From: Barnesiella intestinihominis YIT 11860
GTDB taxonomy: Bacteria; Bacteroidota; Bacteroidia; Bacteroidales; Barnesiellaceae
Length of the DNA stretch: 64,000 nucleotides
Assembly: GCF_000296465.1 (NCBI RefSeq)
Contig: NZ_JH815203.1
Coordinates: 62,001 to 126,000 of the forward strand
Reading direction: 5' to 3'
Shown here: in pieces, positions 1 through 7,364 of the stretch
Layout of the letters: every line of letters starts with the position of its first letter
Position numbering within the stretch: position 1 is the first letter of the stretch
Notes under the pieces: model-generated
The model's database searches: none
What the model was told of the DNA's origin: nothing
The model's input: only the letters and a program-made list of their open reading frames with translations
Program-made: the position numbers and the translations under genes

Positions 1-404
1 ATTCGGGGAAAGACCCGTTGTTCGCATTCGGATACGGTCTCTCGTATAGCACATTCGAATACTCCGATCTTAACCTGTCGAGCAACGAGGTGAACGCCAA
101 CGATACGCTCACAGTCACCGCTACGATCAAAAACACGAGCGACATCGACGGTACCGAAGTCGTGCAACTTTATGTTCGCGATTTGGTAGGATCTATCACT
201 CGACCTGTCAAGGAGTTAAAAGGTTTCCAACGCCTTGCCTTGAAAGCCGGCGAAGCTCAAACCGTATCGTTCAAATTGCCCATCTCGGAACTGGCCTTCT
301 ACGGTAAAGATTTAATCAAGAAGGTAGAAGCCGGACAGTTTGACATCTGGGTTGCCCCGAACAGTACCGAAGGACTTAAAGGCTCTTTCACCGTGAAGGA
401 ATAA
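1..404 (+). CDS. Glycoside hydrolase family 3 beta-glycosidase, C-terminal fragment
   Basis: This is the 3' end of a gene whose start lies outside the window. The open frame runs in from base 3 and reads S-G-K-D-P-L-F-A-F-G-Y-G-L-S-Y before a beta-sandwich. The FGYGLSY motif followed by a fibronectin III-like domain of about 110 residues is the usual C-terminus of GH3 enzymes, which remove terminal beta-linked sugars (glucosides, xylosides or N-acetylglucosaminides) in the periplasm. The catalytic domains are not visible, so the substrate cannot be inferred. The TTG at 18 is an internal leucine codon, not a start. A hairpin terminator follows the stop. Confidence 0.88.
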   Translation, partial: SGKDPLFAFGYGLSYSTFEYSDLNLSSNEVNANDTLTVTATIKNTSDIDGTEVVQLYVRDLVGSITRPVKELKGFQRLALKAGEAQTVSFKLPISELAFYGKDLIKKVEAGQFDIWVAPNSTEGLKGSFTVKE

Positions 405-433
405 CCTCATTATTTAAAATTAGAATATTCAAA

Positions 434-474
434 ACACAGAGTGCCTCTCCCCATGAGACACTCTATGTTTTTTT
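434..474 (+). terminator. Rho-independent terminator after the GH3 gene
   Basis: Arms at 434-443 and 459-468 pair with one mismatch and are followed by a T run ending at 474. It lies 30 bases after the GH3 stop codon. Confidence 0.7.
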
Positions 475-754
475 AAAGAGTAATAGTTTTTAACTTCTGT
501 ATTCCACAGCCCCTCCGGCTACGCCACCCTCCCTATATTTTCTTGCAGGAAACACAGGGGAGGAGGTTTAAAATATCTACGATAATGAAAACTGAAATAC
601 TCCGTAGCATTACGGAGTAATTTTCAGAAACGAACTTAAACGATGTTCCTTTCCTTAGAATAGCAGTTTTGCCGTTGATAACTATTTTCATAGTACAAAA
701 AAATTAGAGTACCACAAAGATACTCTAACTTTTCATGCTATTAAAAGACGAAAA
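475..754. other. Intergenic stretch with two hairpin-forming segments
   Basis: No gene is visible here. A GC-rich segment (about 511-570) contains an imperfect inverted repeat: CCTCCC at about 528 is matched by GGGGAGG at about 558. It is followed by a clear hairpin at 592-627, with arms CTGAAATACTCCGTA and TACGGAGTAATTTTCAG, a GCAT loop and a two-base bulge. The rest is AT-rich. The purine-rich stretch near 560-580 resembles one near 44,630-44,650, so a dispersed intergenic repeat is possible. Confidence 0.4.
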
Positions 755-1267
755 TTATTTCAAATCTCTATACATGCCTAAAACAAACTCACAATAATCT
801 AATGAAGATTGCAGTGTTGATAAACAACGATCAAGAGTTCCACAACCTTTCATCAAAACGTCTATTTCATTTTGGGTAAAATTAGAAGAAAGAATCTTTA
901 ATCTTACTGCCCTTTGACCAACTTCAATCCTTTCCTTAACAGAGTCATATAAGTCAACCAGTGCGTTGTAAGAACTTCTATAAGCAGAGTATAAACCAGA
1001 ATCATATCCCCCATGATAGCAACTGATAAGAATAGCATTTGACCTAATATTTACATCATGCTGTAAATCGTTAAGTTCAGACTGTAGCTGATTAATTTCA
1101 TGACGACAATACAGGTAATCATAATCATGTTGCAATGTATTTAACTTTGTAGAAAGGCTATCTACATAAGCTTTTAAGTCGGAAGTTTGAGATGGATTAT
1201 TGTCTTGAGCAACTACACGACTCATTCCGAATAAAGTAAGGATAAATAATAATATTAATTTTTTCAT
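755..1267 (-). CDS. Hypothetical secreted protein, predicted helical
   Basis: A protein of about 170 residues that I do not recognise. It begins with a signal peptide (MKKLILLFILTLFG then VVAQ, the likely cleavage site). The mature part is helical, with heptad-like leucines at about residues 35-75 (KAYVDSLSTKLNTLQ, INQLQSELNDLQ), so a short coiled coil is likely. Two cysteines near residues 143 and 149 and others at 56, 86 and 161 could form disulfides in the periplasm. I chose the second methionine (1267), which starts the canonical signal peptide; an ATG two codons upstream (1273) is possible. A good promoter lies just upstream. The gene stands alone between two glycosidase regions. No function is proposed. 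Confidence 0.7.
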   Translation of the reverse strand: MKKLILLFILTLFGMSRVVAQDNNPSQTSDLKAYVDSLSTKLNTLQHDYDYLYCRHEINQLQSELNDLQHDVNIRSNAILISCYHGGYDSGLYSAYRSSYNALVDLYDSVKERIEVGQRAVRLKILSSNFTQNEIDVLMKGCGTLDRCLSTLQSSLDYCEFVLGMYRDLK

Positions 1268-1289
1268 AATCAATGGTATTAACTTTTCA

Positions 1290-1320
1290 CAAAAATACTA
1301 ATAATAATCAACATACCAAT
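1290..1320 (-). promoter_or_regulatory. Bacteroidetes-type promoter for the secreted orphan
   Basis: On the minus strand TATTTTTG (1290-1297) fits the -7 consensus TAnnTTTG, with ATTG (1317-1320) 19 bases upstream as the -33 element. The predicted transcript starts near 1283, just ahead of the ATG at 1267. Confidence 0.55.
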
Positions 1321-1578
1321 CATTTTCATTTAGGTGTTTTGTTCTTTATAACCAAACATTTTAATATGTTTTTTAGCACAAAAAGGGAAATAACGCTTAC
1401 CCGATTGATAACTAAACGATATTTTTCAGAATCAATAGTCTTTATAACCTTTTAAGTTTTCAAATTTAGATAAAAAGAAGGATTTCGCAGTGTTAATTCA
1501 TAAAGTTGAAACAGATGTTAAGATAAAAAGGAAGACAACTATTTAACTAAAAATAGAATAATGCATACTACTTTTCAA
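1321..1578. other. AT-rich intergenic stretch
   Basis: It lies between the promoter of the secreted orphan and the 3' end of the GH95 gene. Short open frames are present, but they have neither promoter nor family resemblance. I see no other feature. Confidence 0.4.
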
Positions 1579-3987
1579 CTACAACAATCTTTTCTTCTCA
1601 CCGGCTTTAAATACGACTTTTTTCGAAACTCCATTGAAGCAAATCTCAGTTCGTCCTCCTTTAAGGGAAGAGACAATTAATGACACAACTTCTCTATTTT
1701 TCCATTCCATATCGACGACAAACCCGCCACGAGCACAAATACCTTGTACTCTACCATCGGCCCAAGACTCTGGCAATGCCGGAAGAAGAACGATCTTATT
1801 GGTTGAAGATTGCATGAGCATTTCTATAACACCCGAACACCCTCCAAAGTTACCATCTATTTGAAAAGGCGAATGAGCATCCAACAAATTCGGGTAAGTT
1901 CCACCCCCACGCCGCGCATCTTCTCCTTTATAGTTATCGGGACTGACATACCGAAGAAGCCTACGATACATATGATAGGCTTTTTCTCCGTCTCGTAACC
2001 GAGCCAAAAGGTTTACACGCCACCCGGTACTCCAACCGGTCGTATCATCGCCTTTAATTTGGAGTGTACGGGCACAAGCTGCCGCCAATTCAGGAGTTTC
2101 CTCAACCGACAAATGATGCCCCGGATACAACCCGAAAAGATGAGATTGATGCCGATGATATGGGTCTTGATCTTGCCAGTCGTAATACCATTCTTGCAAA
2201 TTACCGTCCGTCCCAATTTGATACGGATACAACCGTGAAAGAGTCTTTTTAATTCTTTTCCTGAAAGACTTATCCACCCCGAGCACCTTCGAGGCTTCGG
2301 CGGCATCAATAAGGCATTCGCGTATCATCGCCAAATCGGAAGTATTTCCATAGGAAGTAGCCCCCACATACCCATCAGGCGTAATGTACTTATTTTCGGG
2401 AGAGGTTCCGGGAGAGGTCACAAGTTTTCCATCTTTCTCGACTAACCAATCCATGCAAAACTCTGCTGCCCCCTTTAACACAGGATAAAATTTACACAAA
2501 AATCCCTTGTCCAATGTAAAAAGATAATGCTCCCAAATGTGAGTAGACAACCATGTACCCCCCATCGTCCAACAAGCCCATGAAGGGTCCCCCTCATTAA
2601 GACCAACAGGACACGTCATCGCCCAAACATCTGAATTATGCCCCAAGCACCAACCTCGCTCTACTCCATAATAATCCTTTGCGGTTTTTCTTCCTGTCTT
2701 ACTGAGATTAGCAATAAACTCTATCAGCGGATATTGCATCTCTATCAGATTAGTCGTACCGGAAGCCCAATAATTTTCTTCGAGATTAATATTGACTGTA
2801 TAGTTACTGCTCCAAGGCGGAAGCACACTTTCGTTCCACAGGCCCTGCAAATTGGCCGGGACTCCCGGAGTACGAGAGCTAGATATGAGCAAATAGCGTC
2901 CAAATTGAAAATAAAGTTCCTCTAAATCTGGATTTTGTTGCTTACAATCGGTATAAAAAAGTAACTGTTTGTCTGTCGGCAATGCCGCAATATCATCATC
3001 TGTATTTCCTAAATCGAGTTTTACACGGTCGAAATAATATTTATAGTCTCTAATATGTGCCTCTCGCAAAGCATCATAAGTTTTACCGATGGCACACTTC
3101 ATACGTTTTTCTACATGACTGCGATAATTACGCCCCTCTTTAACCGGATCCTTGTCAAAACCATTAAAACTCGTAACATTCGCTATCAAAATGAGCACTT
3201 CTGTGCTCCCGTCAATCTCGATACGACTATCCGAGTATCGATTCTTTACACTCCCATCGACACTCAAAACCCTCACAAGAGTCTTAAAGTGAATGCCTCT
3301 TTCCGGATCATAGCGATGCTTATCTTCCGCCTTATAATAAACCGGGAACGAATGATAAGCCGCATAACCTTCAACAGATATTTCATTATCGGCCACCTGC
3401 GAGCTATGGGGTAACGGAGAATCGAATGAAAGCAACGCATGAATTCCTTCCTTATTTTCAGATTTCAAACGAATGACAATCACCGAATCGGGAGCCGATG
3501 CAAAATAATCGCTCGTAAAAAGTTTTCCGTCCTTCAAGTATTGCGTTCGTGCCGTAGCATTACCAATATCGAGCCATCGGTGGTAATCAGAAATACCTGC
3601 TGTATCATCAAGATATTCTATCGTCAATGTTCCAAGTGGTTGATAATTTTCGCTGTAATGTCCTTGTACCTTGTATTGAGCCTTATCTGCTCCTTCATAA
3701 TCCTCATTATCCAGTAAAGCTCTGATTTCGGGAATAACATTAAAAGCATCGGGAGAAGAATTTTCACTTTCGGGTTCTCCTGTCCAAAGTGTTATATCGT
3801 TAAATGAAATCTTATCTTTTTTTACACCGCCATATAAAGTCGCTCCCATCGTCCCATTCCCTATAACGAGAGCCTCTTCGAAATACTCTGCCGGACGATC
3901 ATAATGCAATTTCATATTCCCGGCAAAAGTAACTAGGGGGATAAAAAACATACACAAAATAATCCAAAAAACTTTCTTCATCACCAT
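1579..3987 (-). CDS. GH95 family alpha-L-fucosidase, secreted
   Basis: An inverting glycosidase that removes terminal alpha-1,2-linked L-fucose (some family members prefer L-galactose) from mucin or milk-type glycans. Its 802 residues match the family length. A signal peptide (about 1-23) is followed by the N-terminal beta-domain (GNGTMGATLYG at 44-54) and an (alpha/alpha)6 barrel. Residues equivalent to the known catalytic set of the Bifidobacterium enzyme are visible: N399 and N401 in YTVNINLEENYW, E531 in TSPGTSPEN, D711 in FQIDGNFG. A cysteine (FGGCSG) follows where many relatives have threonine, which may affect substrate preference. It lies 50 bases downstream of the sulfatase, so the two are probably co-transcribed. 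The ATG two codons later is an equally plausible start. Confidence 0.92.
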   Translation of the reverse strand: MVMKKVFWIILCMFFIPLVTFAGNMKLHYDRPAEYFEEALVIGNGTMGATLYGGVKKDKISFNDITLWTGEPESENSSPDAFNVIPEIRALLDNEDYEGADKAQYKVQGHYSENYQPLGTLTIEYLDDTAGISDYHRWLDIGNATARTQYLKDGKLFTSDYFASAPDSVIVIRLKSENKEGIHALLSFDSPLPHSSQVADNEISVEGYAAYHSFPVYYKAEDKHRYDPERGIHFKTLVRVLSVDGSVKNRYSDSRIEIDGSTEVLILIANVTSFNGFDKDPVKEGRNYRSHVEKRMKCAIGKTYDALREAHIRDYKYYFDRVKLDLGNTDDDIAALPTDKQLLFYTDCKQQNPDLEELYFQFGRYLLISSSRTPGVPANLQGLWNESVLPPWSSNYTVNINLEENYWASGTTNLIEMQYPLIEFIANLSKTGRKTAKDYYGVERGWCLGHNSDVWAMTCPVGLNEGDPSWACWTMGGTWLSTHIWEHYLFTLDKGFLCKFYPVLKGAAEFCMDWLVEKDGKLVTSPGTSPENKYITPDGYVGATSYGNTSDLAMIRECLIDAAEASKVLGVDKSFRKRIKKTLSRLYPYQIGTDGNLQEWYYDWQDQDPYHRHQSHLFGLYPGHHLSVEETPELAAACARTLQIKGDDTTGWSTGWRVNLLARLRDGEKAYHMYRRLLRYVSPDNYKGEDARRGGGTYPNLLDAHSPFQIDGNFGGCSGVIEMLMQSSTNKIVLLPALPESWADGRVQGICARGGFVVDMEWKNREVVSLIVSSLKGGRTEICFNGVSKKVVFKAGEKKRLL

Positions 3988-4037
3988 AACTTTATATTGA
4001 ATAACTTATTTCTAAATTTCTCTCCCTAATTTTTATC

Positions 4038-5624
4038 CTATAATTTTTTATCCCGTAATCGGTACTCTATCGAATCTCCGTATAAAGTTTGAAGTCCGAC
4101 CAATTCCTGTTTCAATTTCTCGATTATACTTTCATATCCCGGCTTATCGAAAAGATTGTTCATTTCCGTGGGATCAGTTTGCAAATCGTATAGTTCCCAT
4201 TGATCGATATCGTCATAGAAATGTATCAATTTATAACGTTCTGTACGAACGCCATAGTGACGTTTTACCATGTGTTCTGCCGGATATTCATAAAAATGAT
4301 AATAAAGAGAAGATCGCCAGTCTTGCGGATGCTCGCCCCTCAATAACGGCATCAATGAAATACCTTGTATATCATCGGGAATCTCCACACCGGCCAATTC
4401 GAGGAATGTCGGGGCATAATCTATATTCTGCACCAATTCGGTAATATCGCCTCGCTTTTGAAAACCTTTCGGCAAACGCATAACAAGCGGTGTTCGCATA
4501 GACTCTTCATACATAAACCGTTTATCAAACCAGCCATGTTCCCCCATATAAAATCCTTGATCGGAAGTATAGACAACCAACGTATTATCCAATAACCCAG
4601 CCTTTTCCAAATAGTCTAACACTCGTCCAACATTATCGTCCAACGACTTCACGACTTTTGCATAATCACGCATAAACCGTTGATATTTCCACTCAACCAG
4701 CTCCTTCCCCTGTGGATTCTCCCGAAAAAATACATCAGTTATAGAATCATATACCGCATCATAGGCTACCCGATCTTCGGGAGTAAGCCGTTTTATCTTA
4801 CGTCCATAGGCTTTCTTCAAACGTGACTTCATTCCCTCACGATACATTTTCGTATCATAAATAATATCCATGTCTTTTGCAATACTCATCGTTTGCGCAG
4901 CAGCCGGCCGCCGACCCTCGTAATCATCATAAAAATTATCGGGCATTGAAAACTCTTTATCTTCATATAACGTGAGATATTTCAATTCAGGTAGCCAGTC
5001 GCGGTGAATAGCTTTATGATGAATAAACAAACAAAAGGGCTGCTCCTTATCACGACCTTTCTCCAACCAATCTATACTTTTGTCGGTAATAATATTAGTT
5101 AAGTAACCCTTTTCTCGAACCGTATCATTATTCATCGTTATAAAATCGGGATTATAGTAATCGCCCTGACCGGGAAGAATTTCCCAATAGTCGAATCCCG
5201 TAGGCATACTCTCTAAATGCCATTTCCCCACGATAGCGGTTTGGTAACCCGCAGTCTGCAAAAGTTTAGGCAGCGTCTGCTGCGAACCATCGAATACACA
5301 AGTCGTATTATCGGTGAACCCATTCGCATGACTGTGTTTACCCGTAAGCATACACGCCCTACTCGGCCCACTTAATGAATTCGCTACAAAACTATTCGTG
5401 AACCGAACTCCGTCCCGAGCAATTCTATCCAAGTTAGGAGTTTCGATATAGCGAGTATCATAACAACTCATCATTTGTCCGGTATGGTCATCTGTCATAA
5501 TATAAACAATATTATAACGAGGAGGAACTTTATTTTCTTTCTTACATGACGAAAAAGAAAAAACAACAGTAGTCGCTGCTACTCCCGTTAAATAGGGAGA
5601 AAAAGATTGGAATAATGTTTTCAT
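4038..5624 (-). CDS. Serine-type S1 family sulfatase lipoprotein
   Basis: It hydrolyses sulfate esters on glycans. Of 528 residues, the first 27 form a lipoprotein signal ending FSFSSC, so the enzyme is probably membrane anchored. The alkaline-phosphatase-like fold shows YIMTDDHTGQ (metal-binding Asp pair at about 45-46), the nucleophile motif S-G-P-S-R at 85-89, and later TSDQGFYMGEHGWFDK, a metal and active-site segment. A serine rather than cysteine at position 85 means that formylglycine must be made by an anaerobic radical-SAM maturase (anSME), which is not encoded in this window. The C-terminal part (YHFYEYPAEH, YGVRTERYKLIHFY) resembles N-acetylglucosamine-6-sulfatase-like mucin sulfatases, but the subfamily is a guess. 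First gene of a two-gene operon with the GH95 fucosidase. Confidence 0.9.
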   Translation of the reverse strand: MKTLFQSFSPYLTGVAATTVVFSFSSCKKENKVPPRYNIVYIMTDDHTGQMMSCYDTRYIETPNLDRIARDGVRFTNSFVANSLSGPSRACMLTGKHSHANGFTDNTTCVFDGSQQTLPKLLQTAGYQTAIVGKWHLESMPTGFDYWEILPGQGDYYNPDFITMNNDTVREKGYLTNIITDKSIDWLEKGRDKEQPFCLFIHHKAIHRDWLPELKYLTLYEDKEFSMPDNFYDDYEGRRPAAAQTMSIAKDMDIIYDTKMYREGMKSRLKKAYGRKIKRLTPEDRVAYDAVYDSITDVFFRENPQGKELVEWKYQRFMRDYAKVVKSLDDNVGRVLDYLEKAGLLDNTLVVYTSDQGFYMGEHGWFDKRFMYEESMRTPLVMRLPKGFQKRGDITELVQNIDYAPTFLELAGVEIPDDIQGISLMPLLRGEHPQDWRSSLYYHFYEYPAEHMVKRHYGVRTERYKLIHFYDDIDQWELYDLQTDPTEMNNLFDKPGYESIIEKLKQELVGLQTLYGDSIEYRLRDKKL

Positions 5625-5769
5625 AGAATCATTTAAATATTAGAAGGTCTTGTATTTATTATATTAAACAACTATTTCTTATTTCCGTGAAAATACCGAA
5701 ACAACTCTCCATAATCCAACATTTTGTTTCTGCTTTCATTGGTACTTTCTTTGCGACAAATACAAAACG

Positions 5770-5785
5770 AACTCTATATAGAGTT
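5770..5785. promoter_or_regulatory. 16-bp perfect palindrome, possible operator
   Basis: AACTCTATATAGAGTT is a perfect dyad about 145 bases upstream of the sulfatase start, in a non-coding gap. Its position suits an operator for the sulfatase-fucosidase operon. No regulator for it is visible nearby. Confidence 0.4.
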
Positions 5786-5919
5786 TACTGTTATATTTGA
5801 CTTATATATAATTTTGCCAAAGATAATATTTTTTCTCAAAAAGATATAAATCGAAAGTAAACGAAAGTTATTTAACCATTTCGATTTATTTATGACCTTG
5901 ATTTCTATACTAATCACAA

Positions 5920-5954
5920 AAAACAACACCCTAAAAGTTTGAACTTTTAGGGTG
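5920..5954 (-). terminator. Terminator of the RND efflux operon
   Basis: CACCCTAAAAGTT (5927-5939) pairs perfectly with AACTTTTAGGGTG (5942-5954). On the minus strand the hairpin is followed by a T-rich tail. It lies about 32 bases after the outer-membrane channel gene. Confidence 0.85.
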
Positions 5955-5985
5955 AGTCATTTATTATAATAAAATTATTTCTTAC

Positions 5986-7347
5986 CTAATATCCTCCGCC
6001 TAACGCATGATAAAGATTAATAACTCCCTGTATCTCTTCAAAACGATCGGATACGGCCGATAACTCGGCATCCAAAAGAGTCTGGCGTGCGGTAAGTACT
6101 TCTAAATAGTTCTGTGAACTATGACGCATCAGTAGTTCGGAACTCCTGACTGCCGATTGAAGCGAGATAATTTGCTGTCGATCCAAATCCAATCGTCGGC
6201 GTGCAACTTGCCATTGTAACAAAGCATCATTTACTTCTGTTCCAGCATTAAGGAGTGTCTGGCGGAAAGTGAGTAAAGCCTCCTCTTGTCGAGCTTTTGC
6301 AACTTTCAAATTAGCTATATTCTGTCCTCTGTTGAAAAGCGGTTGTACCAATGCCCCCACCGCAGAAAACAACCATTCCCCCGGATTAGAAATAATAGCT
6401 CCGGCTGCATTCGTCCACCCCGCCGAACCACTTAGCGTAATGGCAGGATAAAAAGCCGAATAAGCCCGATTTGTCGTATAAAAAGCTTCGGCTAATGCAG
6501 CTTCGCTTTGGCGTACGTCTGGACGCCTCTGCAACAACTGCAAAGGTACTCCTACCGATAAAGTATCGGGAAAAGACTGCATATCCAATGTCGAACGATC
6601 TATCCTCTGAGGAACTACTCCCAATAAAGACGATAAAGAATTTTCCACCTCGGTAATTTGCTGTTCTAATGATAATAAAGAAGCATCGACCGACAATTTA
6701 CTTGCTTCGATTTGAGCAACAGCCATTTCAGTAGTTTGCCCCGCTTTCTTTAAAGCCTTCATAACGCGTAAATTCTCTGCCCATATCTCGGCCGTTCGTC
6801 TACTAATATCGAGTTGCTTATCCAACATCAACAGTGTATAATAACTATTTGCGATCGTAGCGATCAACTGAGTCTGGACGGCTTGCTTATATGCTTGACT
6901 TTGCTCTAACACAGCCTTTGCCTCTCGTTTGGCATTAGTGAGACGTCCGAATATATCTAATTCCCAATCGGCCGATGCAGCCAAATTATACGTCTTAGTC
7001 GGACTATTTCCTTCTATACTCTTGATTGTTCCCTGCGGAGTAAGAGAAACGGAAGGCAAATACGCCAACTTAGAAGAGGTCAACAAAGCTTCTGCTTCAC
7101 GCACTTTCAACCGAGCTATATTCAAATCGGTATTATTTGCTATTCCTTTTTCGATAAGCTGTTGTAAAACCGTATCGGTAAAAAGTTCTTTCCACGAAAA
7201 ATCAGCAAGCGACATCGTATCTTCTGTCATTGCCGGAACTCGATACAGACTATCGACTCCCGATAATTCAGGACGTTCATACGTCCTATATATGTGGCAA
7301 CCGCTCAATCCGGTCAATAATAACAAACCTATAATTATCCTTTTCAT
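5986..7347 (-). CDS. Efflux RND outer-membrane lipoprotein channel (OprM/NodT family)
   Basis: The outer-membrane factor of a tripartite multidrug efflux pump; trimers form the exit duct. The 453 residues start with a lipobox signal (LTGLSGC, lipidated Cys at 17). Two TolC-type repeats are visible, each with long helices (roughly 65-250 and 260-450). The family motif LLQRRPDVRQSEAAL is present at about 275, and GWTNAAGAIIS and PLFNRGQNIANL mark the strand and helix entry of the second repeat. It follows the pump gene by 17 bases and is the last gene of the operon, with a strong terminator after it. The substrate is unknown. Confidence 0.93.
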   Translation of the reverse strand: MKRIIIGLLLLTGLSGCHIYRTYERPELSGVDSLYRVPAMTEDTMSLADFSWKELFTDTVLQQLIEKGIANNTDLNIARLKVREAEALLTSSKLAYLPSVSLTPQGTIKSIEGNSPTKTYNLAASADWELDIFGRLTNAKREAKAVLEQSQAYKQAVQTQLIATIANSYYTLLMLDKQLDISRRTAEIWAENLRVMKALKKAGQTTEMAVAQIEASKLSVDASLLSLEQQITEVENSLSSLLGVVPQRIDRSTLDMQSFPDTLSVGVPLQLLQRRPDVRQSEAALAEAFYTTNRAYSAFYPAITLSGSAGWTNAAGAIISNPGEWLFSAVGALVQPLFNRGQNIANLKVAKARQEEALLTFRQTLLNAGTEVNDALLQWQVARRRLDLDRQQIISLQSAVRSSELLMRHSSQNYLEVLTARQTLLDAELSAVSDRFEEIQGVINLYHALGGGY

Positions 7348-7364
7348 ATCAATGATTCACAAGT

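Larger units (their letters stand above)
5625..5985. other. Intergenic region between the RND operon end and the sulfatase operon start
   Basis: It contains the efflux operon terminator (5927-5954), the 16-bp palindrome and AT-rich sequence that should hold the sulfatase promoter. No clean TTTG/TAnnTTTG pair was found on the minus strand. No gene is visible. Confidence 0.5.

Noticed and set aside
1273-1455. Plus-strand open frame of 60 codons in the AT-rich gap
   Set aside because: There is no promoter, no signal or family pattern, and it overlaps the minus-strand promoter of the secreted orphan.
1579-5624. A full polysaccharide utilisation locus around the sulfatase and GH95
   Set aside because: No SusC/SusD pair, ECF sigma/anti-sigma or hybrid sensor is present nearby; only enzyme genes are seen.
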